Source of the DNA: Alloalcanivorax xenomutans
Lineage (GTDB): Bacteria; Pseudomonadota; Gammaproteobacteria; Pseudomonadales; Alcanivoracaceae
Length of the DNA: 64,000 nt
Assembly (NCBI RefSeq): GCF_900217905.1
Contig: NZ_OBMO01000011.1
Span: forward strand, 62,001 to 126,000
Direction: 5' to 3'
The position numbers and the translations under genes are program-made. Of this stretch, positions 19,972 to 29,106 are shown piece by piece; the stretch's first letter is position 1; every line of letters starts with the position of its first letter. The notes under the pieces are model-generated. The model did not search any database. It saw nothing but the letters and a program-made list of their open reading frames with translations, and had not been told where the DNA came from.

Positions 19972-21009
19972 GTGCGCGGCACCCTGGACTACTTACAATA
20001 CTCGGCAATGCCAATTCTCAAGCTAGTACGCGGGATGTCACTGGCCGCCGCCGTCGCTTTGCTGGCGGGGTGTGATGCAGTGGTCATGTCACCATCCGGT
20101 GATGTGGCCGCCCAACAACGTGATCTGATCGTCTGGGCCACGGTGTTGATGCTTCTGGTGATCGTGCCCGTCATCATCCTTACTCTGTTGTTCGCCTGGC
20201 GCTACCGTTCTTCCAACAAGGAAGCGACCTACAAGCCGGATTGGGACCATTCCACGGTGTTGGAACTGGTGATCTGGGGCGTGCCTCTGTTGATTATTAT
20301 CGCCCTTGGGGCGATGACCTACGTCAGTACCCATAAACTGGACCCGTATCGCCCGCTGGATCGCATCGCGCCGGGCAAGCCGGTGCCCGAGGACATGGAG
20401 CCGCTGGTGGTGGAAGTGGTCTCCCTGGACTGGAAATGGCTGTTCTTCTACCCGGAACAGGGCATCGCCACGGTCAATGAACTGGCGGCGCCGGTGGACC
20501 GTCCGATCCGCTTCAAGATCACCTCCTCGTCCACCATGAACTCCTTCTTCATCCCGGCGCTGGCCGGCCAGATCTACGCCATGGCGGGCATGGAAACCAA
20601 GCTGCATGGGGTGATCAATGAAGAGGGCGTCTACGACGGTTTCTCCGCCAACTACAGCGGCGCCGGTTTCTCGCACATGCGCTTCAAGTTCCATGGCCTG
20701 AGCGAAGCCGGCTTCGATGAGTGGGTGGCGAAAGTCGCCGCCGAGGGCGGCACCCTGGATCGCGACGTTTATCGGGAGTTGGAGAAGCCGAGCGAGCGCG
20801 AGCCCGTACACTATTATGCCGAGGTGGATCCCACGCTCTACGACGCGATCCTGAATCTCTGCGTGGAGCCCGGCACGATGTGTATGAAAGACATGATGAT
20901 GTTTGGTCACGGTGGCCACCACGGTGGTCATGGCGGTGACAAGGCCGACAAGGCTGAAGGCCACGGTGGTCATGGTGACCATGCCGCCGGGCACGAACAG
21001 CATCAGTGA
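19972..21009 (+). CDS. cyoA: Cytochrome bo3-type ubiquinol oxidase subunit II
   Basis: 345-aa lipoprotein-anchored subunit II of a quinol-oxidising heme-copper oxidase. A lipobox LLAGC is followed by two membrane helices and a cupredoxin domain. The CuA cysteine ligands are absent and the segment ANYSGAGFSHM is present, as in CyoA and unlike cytochrome c oxidase. GTG 19972 has GGAGG at ideal spacing; ATG 20008 gives a more conventional lipoprotein signal peptide but has no ribosome-binding site. The C-terminal about 35 residues are very rich in His and Gly, which is unusual. Confidence 0.92.
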   Translation: MRGTLDYLQYSAMPILKLVRGMSLAAAVALLAGCDAVVMSPSGDVAAQQRDLIVWATVLMLLVIVPVIILTLLFAWRYRSSNKEATYKPDWDHSTVLELVIWGVPLLIIIALGAMTYVSTHKLDPYRPLDRIAPGKPVPEDMEPLVVEVVSLDWKWLFFYPEQGIATVNELAAPVDRPIRFKITSSSTMNSFFIPALAGQIYAMAGMETKLHGVINEEGVYDGFSANYSGAGFSHMRFKFHGLSEAGFDEWVAKVAAEGGTLDRDVYRELEKPSEREPVHYYAEVDPTLYDAILNLCVEPGTMCMKDMMMFGHGGHHGGHGGDKADKAEGHGGHGDHAAGHEQHQ

Positions 21010-21077
21010 TGGAATGACACGGTCTTCCATCGTTCCGATACACCTTTCATGAAGCGCCTTGGGCGTCGGTGTGCAAA

Positions 21078-23081
21078 ATGTTTGATCAAATCGACCTGAC
21101 CAAGCTCATTTTCGGTCGCCTCACCTGGGAGGCGATTCCCTATCATGAGCCGATCCTGATCGCCACGTTCGCCGCGGTGGTCCTCGGTGGTATCGCGCTG
21201 CTAGGCGCGCTGACCTATTTCCGCCTTTGGGGTTACCTGTGGCGGGAATGGTTCACCAGCATCGACCACAAAAAGATCGGCATCATGTATATCATTCTGG
21301 CCCTGGTGATGCTGCTGCGCGGCTTCGCCGACGCCATCATGATGCGCATCCAGCAGGCCTGGGCTTTCGGCGACTCCGCCGGTTACCTGCCGCCGGATCA
21401 CTATGATCAGATCTTCACCGCCCATGGTGTGATCATGATCTTCTTCGTCGCCATGCCTCTGGTGACCGGCATCATGAACTACGTGGTGCCGTTGCAGATC
21501 GGGGCCCGCGACGTGGCCTTCCCGTTCCTCAATAACTTTTCCTTCTGGATGACCACCTCCGGCGCCGTGCTGGTCATGGTGTCCCTGTTCATCGGTGAAT
21601 TCGCCAAGACCGGCTGGTTGGCCTACCCACCCCTGGCGGGCATAGACAAGAGTCCCGGCGTCGGGGTGGATTACTACATATGGGCCTTGCAGATCGCGGG
21701 TGTCGGTACCCTCCTATCGGGCGTGAACCTGTTGGTGACCATCGTCAAGATGCGGGCGCCGGGTATGACCATGATGAAAATGCCGGTGTTCACCTGGACT
21801 GCTCTTTGCACCAACGTGCTCATCGTGGCCGCTTTCCCGGTGCTGACCGCCGTACTGGCGATGCTGACCCTGGACCGCTATCTCGGTACCAACTTTTTTA
21901 CCGAAGATCTGGGTGGCAACGCCATGATGTACATCAATCTTATCTGGATTTGGGGTCACCCCGAGGTGTACATCCTGATTCTGCCGGCGTTCGGTGTGTT
22001 CTCCGAGATCGTTTCCACCTACTCCGGCAAGCGTTTGTTCGGCTATGCCTCCATGGTCTACGCCACCGTGGTGATCACCGTGCTGTCCTACCTGGTATGG
22101 CTGCACCACTTCTTCACCATGGGGTCGGGAGCCAGTGTGAACTCGTTCTTCGGGATCACCACGATGATCATCTCGATCCCCACCGGGGCCAAGGTGTTCA
22201 ACTGGCTGTTCACCATGTATCGCGGCCGTATCCGCTTCGACGTGCCGATGCTGTGGACCGTGGGCTTCATGGTTACCTTTGTCATTGGTGGCATGACCGG
22301 GGTGCTGTTGGCGGTGCCGCCGGCGGACTTCGTGCTGCACAACAGCCTGTTCCTGATCGCCCACTTCCATAACGTGATCATCGGCGGTGTGCTGTTCGGC
22401 ATGCTGGCGGCGATCACCTATTGGTTCCCGAAAGCCTTCGGCTTCAAGCTGGACCCGTTCTGGGGCAAGGTCTCGTTCTGGTTCTGGCTGACCGGCTTCT
22501 ACTTCGCCTTCATGCCGTTGTATGTACTGGGCCTGATGGGCGTGACCCGCCGCATGAGCCAATTCGATGATCCGTCCCTGCAGATCTGGTTCCAGGTGGC
22601 CGCGTTCGGCGCCGTGCTGATCGCCATCGGTATCGCCGCCTTCCTGATTCAGTTGGTGGTGAGCTTCATGCGCCGGGAGTCCTTGCGTGACGAAACCGGT
22701 GATCCCTGGGATGGCCGTACCCTGGAGTGGTCCACCTCCTCGCCGCCGCCGGCTTACAACTTCGCGTTCACCCCGCGTGTGCACGATCTGGATGCCTGGT
22801 GGCAGATGAAGCAGCACGGCTACAAGCGTCCGGAGAGCGGTTTCCTGCCGATCCACATGCCCAAGAATACCGGGGCCGGGATCATTCTGGCGGGCATCAG
22901 CACGGTGCTGGGCTTCGCGCTGATCTGGCATATGTGGCTGCTGGCCGGCGTGTCCTTCCTGGGGCTGCTGGTGGTGGCCATCGGCCACACCTTCAACTAC
23001 AACCGCGACTACCACATTCCGGTGGAAGAGGTAGTGCGCGTGGAAGCGGAACGGACACGGGTACTCGCGAACCATGGTTGA
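21078..23081 (+). CDS. cyoB: Cytochrome bo3-type ubiquinol oxidase subunit I
   Basis: 667-aa catalytic subunit with about 15 membrane helices and hemes plus CuB. Ligand regions are seen in AHGVIMIFF (low-spin heme), [15 protein letters not shown] (CuB His and the crosslinked His-Tyr), HHFF, and HFHNVIIG (both hemes). The quinone-site residues known from E. coli CyoB (Arg, Asp, His, Gln) have counterparts in [11 protein letters not shown] and PPDHYDQIF, supporting ubiquinol rather than cytochrome c as donor. ATG 21078 (MFDQIDL) is preferred over an in-frame GTG at 21069. It overlaps cyoC by eight bases. Confidence 0.95.
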   Translation: MFDQIDLTKLIFGRLTWEAIPYHEPILIATFAAVVLGGIALLGALTYFRLWGYLWREWFTSIDHKKIGIMYIILALVMLLRGFADAIMMRIQQAWAFGDSAGYLPPDHYDQIFTAHGVIMIFFVAMPLVTGIMNYVVPLQIGARDVAFPFLNNFSFWMTTSGAVLVMVSLFIGEFAKTGWLAYPPLAGIDKSPGVGVDYYIWALQIAGVGTLLSGVNLLVTIVKMRAPGMTMMKMPVFTWTALCTNVLIVAAFPVLTAVLAMLTLDRYLGTNFFTEDLGGNAMMYINLIWIWGHPEVYILILPAFGVFSEIVSTYSGKRLFGYASMVYATVVITVLSYLVWLHHFFTMGSGASVNSFFGITTMIISIPTGAKVFNWLFTMYRGRIRFDVPMLWTVGFMVTFVIGGMTGVLLAVPPADFVLHNSLFLIAHFHNVIIGGVLFGMLAAITYWFPKAFGFKLDPFWGKVSFWFWLTGFYFAFMPLYVLGLMGVTRRMSQFDDPSLQIWFQVAAFGAVLIAIGIAAFLIQLVVSFMRRESLRDETGDPWDGRTLEWSTSSPPPAYNFAFTPRVHDLDAWWQMKQHGYKRPESGFLPIHMPKNTGAGIILAGISTVLGFALIWHMWLLAGVSFLGLLVVAIGHTFNYNRDYHIPVEEVVRVEAERTRVLANHG

Positions 23082-23703
23082 TACGACTCAAACTCAACAA
23101 GCGCAAGGGCAGCCGCTGCAGTTCTACGAGACCGAGGAGCATCACCCGCAGACGGGCACGATGCTGGGTTTCTGGCTGTATCTGATGAGCGACTGTCTGA
23201 TCTTCGCTTCTCTGTTCGCCACTTACGGGGTTCTGGGCCGCAGCTACGCCGGCGGCCCCACCGGCGCCGAGCTGTTCGACCTGCCGCTGGTGGCGATGAA
23301 CACCGCGCTGCTGCTGCTGTCCTCCATCACCTATGGCTTCGCCATGTTGGAGATGCAGAAGAATCGGGTGCGCGGCACCATTGGCTGGCTGCTGATCACC
23401 GGCTTGTTCGGGGTCGGCTTCCTGAGCCTGGAGCTGTATGAGTTCGCGCATTTGATTCATGTCGGCGCGGGCCCGCAAACCAGTGCTTTCCTGACCTCGT
23501 TCTTCGCTCTGGTGGGGACCCACGGTCTGCACGTGTTCTTCGGCATCGTCTGGCTGGTGACCCTGTGCTTCCAGTTGCGCAAGCACGGTCTGATTCCGGA
23601 GAACAAGCGTCGCGTGGCGTGTCTGTCCATGTTCTGGCACTTCCTGGACGTGGTCTGGATCGGCGTGTTCACCTTCGTTTATCTGATGGGAGTGCTGGTA
23701 TGA
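23074..23703 (+). CDS. cyoC: Cytochrome bo3-type ubiquinol oxidase subunit III
   Basis: 209-aa, five-helix subunit III of the quinol oxidase, which stabilises the catalytic core. The N-terminal [20 protein letters not shown] and the [17 protein letters not shown] segment match CyoC closely. It overlaps cyoB by eight bases and cyoD by four (ATGA), so the four subunits are tightly coupled for equal synthesis. Confidence 0.95.
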   Translation: MVDTTQTQQAQGQPLQFYETEEHHPQTGTMLGFWLYLMSDCLIFASLFATYGVLGRSYAGGPTGAELFDLPLVAMNTALLLLSSITYGFAMLEMQKNRVRGTIGWLLITGLFGVGFLSLELYEFAHLIHVGAGPQTSAFLTSFFALVGTHGLHVFFGIVWLVTLCFQLRKHGLIPENKRRVACLSMFWHFLDVVWIGVFTFVYLMGVLV

Positions 23704-24086
23704 GCGAGCATCACGACAACGTTCACGAGCATCATCACGAACATCATGGCGACGAGCTGCCGCACGCCGATTTCAAAAGCTACATGATCGGTTTCATCCT
23801 GTCGGTGATCCTCACCGCGATCCCGTTCTGGATCGTGATGGGCGGCGTGTTCGAGACCTCCAGCACCACCGCCCTGGTGATTCTGGGGTTCGCCGCGGTG
23901 CAGATCGTGGTGCACATGATTTACTTCCTGCACATGAACTTCCAATCCGAAGGCGGTTGGAACATGTTGGCTCTGATCTTTACCGCGGTGATGGTATTCA
24001 TCACCCTGGCGGGGTCGTTGTGGGTGATGTACCACCTTAACGTCAACATGATGCCCGGCCTGATGGAATCGGTGCACGGACAGTGA
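23700..24086 (+). CDS. cyoD: Cytochrome bo3-type ubiquinol oxidase subunit IV
   Basis: 128-aa small subunit with three membrane helices, needed for oxidase assembly. The HMIYFLHMNFQSEGGWNMLALIF-type central region is typical of CyoD. The first 22 residues are unusually rich in His, Glu and Asp, with alternating HH and EH pairs, resembling a metal-binding tail. ATG overlaps the cyoC stop (ATGA). Downstream, instead of the usual cyoE (heme O synthase), the operon continues with surf1. Confidence 0.93.
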   Translation: MSEHHDNVHEHHHEHHGDELPHADFKSYMIGFILSVILTAIPFWIVMGGVFETSSTTALVILGFAAVQIVVHMIYFLHMNFQSEGGWNMLALIFTAVMVFITLAGSLWVMYHLNVNMMPGLMESVHGQ

Positions 24087-24838
24087 ACCAACCCTCGCGC
24101 CCACGGCCCGCCGTGAGCCGCCCGCGCCGGGCGGCGCGGCTGGCGTGGATGCTGGTGGCGGTGGCCGCGTTCATCGGGCTGGTGTTCCTGGGCAACTGGC
24201 AGGTGGAGCGCCGGGCTTGGAAACTGGACCTGATCGAACGCGTCTCCAGCCGCGTGGACGCTCCGGCGGTGCCCGCCCCGGGCCCCGCCGAGTGGCCGCG
24301 AATCAGCCGCGAAGAGTATGAATATCAGCACGTTCAGCTCAGCGGCACCTTCCTTTCCGATCGCATCTCCCTGGTCCAGGCCAGCACCGAGCTGGGCAGT
24401 GGCTACTGGGTGATGACCCCGCTGAAACGGGACGACGGCACCGTGGTGCTGATCAACCGCGGCTATGTTCCCCAGCAACAGCGCGACCGGGCCGGCGCCG
24501 GCGCCTGGACCCCCGAAGGCAAGGTGCGGGTCAGCGGCCTGCTGCGCTTGAGCGAGCCCGGCGGCGGTTTTTTGCGGGACAATGTCCCCGCGGAGAGCCG
24601 TTGGTACTCCCGGGATGTGGCCGCCATTGCCCGGACCCATGACCTGACCCGGGTGGCACCGTACTTCGTCGATGCGGACGCCGGGCCGGCGCCGGCGGAG
24701 GGACCGGTGGGCGGGCTGACCGTAGTCTCTTTTCACAATAATCACCTGGTCTATGCGATCACCTGGTATACCCTTGCCTTGATGGTGGCCGCCGGCGCTG
24801 TGTTCGTGCTTCGTGAGGAACTGCGGTCACGGCGCTAG
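24083..24838 (+). CDS. SURF1 family heme-copper oxidase assembly protein
   Basis: 251-aa SURF1-family protein with one membrane helix at each end (about 23-40 and 225-245) and a periplasmic domain between. The N-terminal FLGNWQVERRAWKLDLI and the INRGYVP segment are diagnostic. Surf1 proteins help load heme (heme A in known cases) into subunit I. It starts with GTG overlapping the cyoD TGA (GTGA), so it belongs to the cyo operon. Its linkage to a quinol oxidase without a neighbouring heme synthase raises the question of which heme is used. Confidence 0.9.
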   Translation: MNQPSRPRPAVSRPRRAARLAWMLVAVAAFIGLVFLGNWQVERRAWKLDLIERVSSRVDAPAVPAPGPAEWPRISREEYEYQHVQLSGTFLSDRISLVQASTELGSGYWVMTPLKRDDGTVVLINRGYVPQQQRDRAGAGAWTPEGKVRVSGLLRLSEPGGGFLRDNVPAESRWYSRDVAAIARTHDLTRVAPYFVDADAGPAPAEGPVGGLTVVSFHNNHLVYAITWYTLALMVAAGAVFVLREELRSRR

Positions 24839-24877
24839 GAGCCTGTTCAGGGGCCAACCTCTCAGGAGAAGGTGACG

Positions 24878-26233
24878 ATGACAGCCACGAAGGGGGCCGC
24901 GGCGGCGGTGCAAAGCCCCCAGCCGATTCCGGCGCAACGCGAGACCGACGACGGTGACGCCACCGGGCGCAAGAACATGCAGCAGTTGATCCAACTGCGC
25001 TGGATCGCCGTGCTGGGTCAGATCGGCACCATACTGCTGGTGCGGTACGGTTTTGGCATTTCGTTGCCGATGGCGTTCATGCTCGCGGTGCTGGCGGGGC
25101 TGATTGGGTTCAACCTGCTCAGCATGTTGCGGCTGCGGTGGTTGCGCCGGGATGTCAGCAACGGTGAACTGTTCCTGGCGCTGCTGGTGGACGTGGCGAC
25201 ACTGACGATGCAGCTTTACGCCAGCGGTGGCGCCACCAACCCCTTTATTTTCCTGTATCTGCTGCAAGTGGTGCTGGCCGCGGTGCTGTTGGAGGCGTGG
25301 TCCACCTGGACCATCCTGCTGGTGACCGCGGTCTGCTTCGTCTGGCTGGAATTCGCCGGGCTGCCCCTGGTGATGCCGCCGGATTACGAACGGGGGCCGC
25401 TGAGTCTGTATATCCAGGGGATGTTGATCTGCTTTGTTCTCAACGCCGTGCTGCTGGTGATTTTCATCAGCCGTATTACCCGCAACCGGCGCGAGCGGGA
25501 CGCGCGGCTGGCGGATCTGCGTCAGCGCGCCGCCGAGGGGGAGCACATCGTCCGCATGGGGCTGCTGGCGTCCGGCGCCGCCCACGAACTGGGGACGCCG
25601 CTGGCGACGCTGTCGGTGATCCTGGGGGACTGGCGGCATATGCCGGTGTTCAAATCCGATCCGGATCTGCTCGACGAGATCACCGAAATGCAGACCCAGG
25701 TGCTGCGCTGCAAGTCCATCGTCAGCGGTATTTTGCTGTCCGCCGGTGAAGCCCGGGGTGAGTCCTCGGAAGAAACCACCGTGCATGCTTTCCTGGACGA
25801 GCTGGTGGAAGAGTGGCGGGCCACCCGCCCGGTGACCGGGTTCGATTATCACAACGCCTTTGGCGAGGATATGGATATCGTTTCCGACTCGGCGCTCAAA
25901 CAAAGTTTGTGCAATGTATTGGATAATGCCCTGGAAGCCTCCCGTGACTGGGTGGGGCTGCAGGTGAGCCGTGACGGCGAATCCCTGATACTGACGGTTC
26001 TGGACCGGGGGCCGGGCTTCAGCGAGGAGATGCTTGGCCGTATTGGCCGTCCCTATCAATCCACCAAGGGGCGCCCCGGCAGCGGCCTGGGGCTGTTCCT
26101 GGTGGTTAATGTGGCGCGTACCCTGGGGGGTAACCTCACCGCCCGCAACCGGCCGCACAAAGGTGCCGAAGTGACGCTGACGTTGCCACTATCGGCGATT
26201 GCCCTGGAGGAGGAGCATGGTGAACGAGCATAA
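24878..26233 (+). CDS. Redox-sensing histidine kinase, RegB/PrrB/RoxS type
   Basis: 451-aa membrane kinase with six N-terminal helices. The periplasmic GGATNPF (about 117-123) fits the conserved GGXXNPF quinone-binding heptapeptide of RegB. The H-box AAHELGTPL (His at about 236) is the RegB type, and a Cys at about 278 in VLRCKSIV matches the position of the RegB redox-box cysteine. N, G1 (DRGPGF) and G2 (GSGLGL) boxes are intact. ATG 24878 follows AGGAGAAGG; an in-frame GTG lies six bases upstream. It sits directly after cyo-surf1 and overlaps its response regulator, so it probably tunes respiratory genes to redox state. Confidence 0.9.
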   Translation: MTATKGAAAAVQSPQPIPAQRETDDGDATGRKNMQQLIQLRWIAVLGQIGTILLVRYGFGISLPMAFMLAVLAGLIGFNLLSMLRLRWLRRDVSNGELFLALLVDVATLTMQLYASGGATNPFIFLYLLQVVLAAVLLEAWSTWTILLVTAVCFVWLEFAGLPLVMPPDYERGPLSLYIQGMLICFVLNAVLLVIFISRITRNRRERDARLADLRQRAAEGEHIVRMGLLASGAAHELGTPLATLSVILGDWRHMPVFKSDPDLLDEITEMQTQVLRCKSIVSGILLSAGEARGESSEETTVHAFLDELVEEWRATRPVTGFDYHNAFGEDMDIVSDSALKQSLCNVLDNALEASRDWVGLQVSRDGESLILTVLDRGPGFSEEMLGRIGRPYQSTKGRPGSGLGLFLVVNVARTLGGNLTARNRPHKGAEVTLTLPLSAIALEEEHGERA

Positions 26234-26777
26234 CCAGCATGAAGACAGCGCGGACACCCTGTTGATTGTCGAGGACGATGCCCCCTTTGCCCGCACCCTG
26301 GCCCGCTCTTTCGAGCGCCGCGGGTACGCGGTGATCAGTGCCGATGGCATGGAATCGATGATGACGCTGCTGGAGAGTCACTCACCCCGTTACGCGGTGG
26401 TGGATCTCAAGCTGAAGGGGGAGGCCACCGGGCTGTCCTGCGTCCAGGCCTTGCACGCCCATGATGAGGATATGCTGATCGTGGTGCTGACCGGTTACGC
26501 CAGTATCGCCACCGCGGTGGAGGCGGTGAAGCTCGGCGCCTGCCATTACCTCGCCAAGCCTTCCAATACCGATGACATCGAAGCCGCGTTTCATCGTGCC
26601 GACGGCAGCACCGAGGTGGAAGTGGTGGGACGGCCGACCTCGATCAAGACCCTCGAGTGGGAGCGCATCCACGAAACCCTGGCGGAAACCGGTTTCAACA
26701 TTTCCGAAACCGCGCGCCGGCTCGGCATGCATCGCCGCACCCTGGCCCGCAAGCTGGGCAAACAGCAGGTGAAGTAG
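26217..26777 (+). CDS. Response regulator, RegA/PrrA/RoxR type
   Basis: 186-aa response regulator with a receiver domain (phospho-acceptor Asp at about 63 in VVDLKL) and a C-terminal Fis-type helix-turn-helix in which WERIHETLAETGFNISETA leads into the recognition helix RRLGMHRRTL. This C-terminus is nearly invariant in RegA/PrrA/RoxR proteins, which control respiration, carbon and nitrogen metabolism. ATG 26217 is preceded by GGAGGAGG and overlaps the kinase gene by 17 bases. A strong hairpin follows 15 nt after its stop. Confidence 0.92.
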   Translation: MVNEHNQHEDSADTLLIVEDDAPFARTLARSFERRGYAVISADGMESMMTLLESHSPRYAVVDLKLKGEATGLSCVQALHAHDEDMLIVVLTGYASIATAVEAVKLGACHYLAKPSNTDDIEAAFHRADGSTEVEVVGRPTSIKTLEWERIHETLAETGFNISETARRLGMHRRTLARKLGKQQVK

Positions 26778-26792
26778 GGCGGCACGCTATTC

Positions 26793-26815
26793 GCCGGGGC
26801 GTGTTGCGCCCCGGC
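26793..26815 (+). terminator. Hairpin after the cyo-regBA cluster
   Basis: 9-bp GC-rich stem (GCCGGGGCG / CGCCCCGGC) with a 5-nt loop directly downstream of regA. It lacks a U tract and overlaps the -35 box of the candidate trpE promoter, so it insulates the two units. Confidence 0.5.
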
Positions 26816-26832
26816 CCAGCACGTCCTAGAAT
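26804..26832 (+). promoter_or_regulatory. Candidate sigma-70 promoter of trpL-trpE
   Basis: TTGCGC (26804-26809), a 17-nt spacer, then TAGAAT (26827-26832). Transcription would start near 26839, about 27 nt before the leader-peptide GTG. The -10 box is good and the -35 box weak. Confidence 0.45.
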
Positions 26833-26865
26833 CCGGTCTCAATACAAAAAGCCGAAGGAAAGCCG

Positions 26866-26928
26866 GTGAGCCGCACCGACCTCCAAATCAAGTTCCTGCC
26901 CCGTTCCGTCGCCGCCTGGCGATGGTGA
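26866..26928 (+). CDS. trpL: trp operon leader peptide
   Basis: 20-codon reading frame starting GTG and ending TGG-CGA-TGG-TGA, i.e. Trp-Arg-Trp-stop, in the 246-nt gap upstream of trpE. A purine-rich GAAGGAAAG lies just before the start. Two Trp codons among the last three sense codons, followed by a hairpin and a T-rich stretch before a Trp biosynthetic gene, is the architecture of ribosome-mediated attenuation. The sequence is not long enough to identify by homology. The call rests on position and Trp codons. Confidence 0.75.
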   Translation: MSRTDLQIKFLPRSVAAWRW

Positions 26929-26939
26929 CGCTCTTCGCT

Positions 26940-26982
26940 TGCCGCTTCTACTGCCGATAGCGGCACCCCTCGCGTTTTATTT
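26940..26982 (+). promoter_or_regulatory. Candidate trp attenuator hairpin
   Basis: AGCGGCA (26959-26965) can pair with TGCCGCT (26940-26946, 7 bp) or, alternatively, with TGCCG (26952-26956 to 26961-26965, 5 bp, 4-nt loop). A TTTTATTT stretch lies at 26975-26982. Stalling at the Trp codons of trpL, ending at 26925, would bring a ribosome to the edge of the first partner. The antiterminator fold is not fully resolved by eye. Confidence 0.5.
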
Positions 26983-27023
26983 CCGTCTACAATCTGTCGT
27001 CTGTATCAAGATCGGGGACCACC

Positions 27024-28514
27024 ATGTCACCACGAAATCTGGATGAGTATGCCCGCCAGGGTTACACCCGCGTACCGGTGGTACGCGAAGTGCTGGCGGA
27101 TCTGGACACGCCGCTGTCCGCCTATCGCAAACTGGCCGCCGGGCCCTACAGCTACCTGTTCGAATCCGTGCAGGGCGGGGAGCGCTGGGGGCGCTATTCC
27201 ATGATCGGCCTGCCAGCGGCGGAGGTGATCCGCATCCACGGCCAGCGCATTCTGATTACCGATGCCGACGGCGAGCGCCAGTTGGACGTGCCGGATCCGA
27301 TCGCCTGGATCGAGGCCTACCGGCAGGAATACAACACCCCGGAGATCCCCGGTCTGCCCCGTTTCAACGGTGGTCTGGTGGGCTACTTCGGCTATGACAG
27401 CGTGCGCTACTTCGAGCCGCGTCTGGGGCCGGCGCCGGGGGAGGATGTGCTCGGCGTACCGGATATCCTGCTGATGCGCTCCGAGGAAGTGGTGGTGTTC
27501 GATAACCTGCGCGGCAGCCTGTTCCTGATCGTGCAGGTGGACCCGGCGGACAGCCACGCCGAAGGCCGGGCGCTGCGCCGTCTGGACGAGCTGGAGGCGA
27601 AGCTGCGGGCGCCGTTGTCCGAGCCCGGCCACCATCGCTATGGCGAACCGGTGGGAGAAGAGGATTTCGTCTCTGAGTTTCCCCGCGACCGGCATGGCCA
27701 GGCGGTGGAAACGATTCGTGAATACATCCTGGCGGGAGATGTGATGCAGGTGGTGCCAGCGCAGCGCATGAGCTGTGAATTCCCGGCACCGGCCATGGAT
27801 CTTTATCGCGCTTTGCGCTATCTCAACCCTTCCCCGTACATGTTCTATCTGGACCTGGAAGATTTTCACATCGCCGGCTCCTCGCCGGAGATTCTCACCC
27901 GGGTCGAGGGCGATACCGTCACCGTGCGGCCCATCGCGGGTACCCGCAAACGGGGGGAAACGCCGGAGCGGGACCGGGAATTGGAAGAGGAACTGCTGGC
28001 GGATCCGAAGGAACTGGCCGAACACCTGATGCTGATCGATCTGGGCCGCAACGATGTCGGCCGGGTGGCCAAGCCAGGGGAGGTGAAGCTGACCGAGAAA
28101 ATGGCGGTGGAGCGCTATTCCCACGTGATGCATATCGTCTCCAATGTGGAAGGCAAACTGCGCCCGGAACTGGGGCCGCTGGACGTGCTGCGGGCCACTT
28201 TCCCCGCCGGCACCCTGAGCGGCGCGCCGAAGATCCGCGCCATGGAAATCATCGACGAACTGGAACCCACCAAGCGCGGTGTCTACGGCGGTGCCGTGGG
28301 CTATATCGGCTTCGATGGCGACATGGACATGGCGATCGCCATCCGCACCGCGGTGGTCAAGGACGGCCGGCTTTACGTGCAGGCCGGCGGCGGCGTGGTG
28401 GCGGATTCCCAGCCCGATCTGGAATGGAAAGAGACCATGAACAAGGCCCGTGCCGTATTCCGCGCGGTGAACATGGCCCTGGGCGGGCTTAATCTGGACG
28501 AGGGGGAACGCTGA
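27024..28514 (+). CDS. trpE: Anthranilate synthase component I
   Basis: 496-aa TrpE, which converts chorismate and glutamine-derived ammonia to anthranilate, the first committed step of Trp synthesis. The N-terminal [16 protein letters not shown] holds the feedback (Trp) site region. The C-terminal chorismate-binding domain shows [28 protein letters not shown] and [17 protein letters not shown] 27024 follows GGGGA. The stop overlaps the trpG ATG (TGATG), coupling the two synthase subunits. Confidence 0.97.
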   Translation: MSPRNLDEYARQGYTRVPVVREVLADLDTPLSAYRKLAAGPYSYLFESVQGGERWGRYSMIGLPAAEVIRIHGQRILITDADGERQLDVPDPIAWIEAYRQEYNTPEIPGLPRFNGGLVGYFGYDSVRYFEPRLGPAPGEDVLGVPDILLMRSEEVVVFDNLRGSLFLIVQVDPADSHAEGRALRRLDELEAKLRAPLSEPGHHRYGEPVGEEDFVSEFPRDRHGQAVETIREYILAGDVMQVVPAQRMSCEFPAPAMDLYRALRYLNPSPYMFYLDLEDFHIAGSSPEILTRVEGDTVTVRPIAGTRKRGETPERDRELEEELLADPKELAEHLMLIDLGRNDVGRVAKPGEVKLTEKMAVERYSHVMHIVSNVEGKLRPELGPLDVLRATFPAGTLSGAPKIRAMEIIDELEPTKRGVYGGAVGYIGFDGDMDMAIAIRTAVVKDGRLYVQAGGGVVADSQPDLEWKETMNKARAVFRAVNMALGGLNLDEGER

Positions 28515-29104
28515 TGCGGGTCTTGATGATCGATAACTATGACAGCTTCACCTATAACCTGGTCCAGTACCTGCAGGAACTGGGGGCCGAGGTGCTGGTG
28601 CACCGCAATGACCAGATCGATCTGGCCGGCATGGAAGCGCTGGAGGCGGATCGGTTGATGATCTCGCCGGGGCCCTGCTCGCCCAATGAGGCCGGTATTT
28701 CCGTGGAGGCGATTCGCCATTTCGCTGGCAAGCTGCCGATTCTCGGCGTCTGTCTGGGACATCAGTCCCTGGGGCAGGCGTTCGGCGGAGAGGTGGTGCG
28801 TGCCGGGCAAGTGATGCACGGCAAGACCTCGTCGGTGCACCATACCGGCCAGGGGGTGTTCGCCGGACTGCCGAGCCCGTTCACCGCCACTCGCTATCAT
28901 TCCCTGGTGGTGGCCCGGGAGACACTGCCCGAATGTTTTGAAATCACCGCCTGGACCGAGAATGAGCAGGGCGAAATGGAAGAGATCATGGGCATGCGGC
29001 ATAAAGAGCTGCCCCTGGAAGGGGTGCAGTTCCATCCAGAGTCGATTCTGACCGAGCATGGCCACGCCATGTTGAAGAACTTTCTCGAGCACGGGGGGCA
29101 ATAA
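28514..29104 (+). CDS. trpG: Anthranilate synthase component II (glutamine amidotransferase)
   Basis: 196-aa class I glutamine amidotransferase that supplies ammonia to TrpE. The nucleophile Cys lies in [15 protein letters not shown] and the His-Glu pair in [14 protein letters not shown]; the oxyanion-hole [11 protein letters not shown] is present. It overlaps trpE and lies two bases upstream of trpD. In some bacteria the same subunit also serves PabB, which cannot be judged here. Confidence 0.96.
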   Translation: MRVLMIDNYDSFTYNLVQYLQELGAEVLVHRNDQIDLAGMEALEADRLMISPGPCSPNEAGISVEAIRHFAGKLPILGVCLGHQSLGQAFGGEVVRAGQVMHGKTSSVHHTGQGVFAGLPSPFTATRYHSLVVARETLPECFEITAWTENEQGEMEEIMGMRHKELPLEGVQFHPESILTEHGHAMLKNFLEHGGQ

Positions 29105-29106
29105 CA

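Noticed and set aside
24827-26158. 443-codon minus-strand frame opposite regB
   Set aside because: Low-complexity Gln/His/Pro/Arg-rich translation antisense to a fully recognisable kinase gene.
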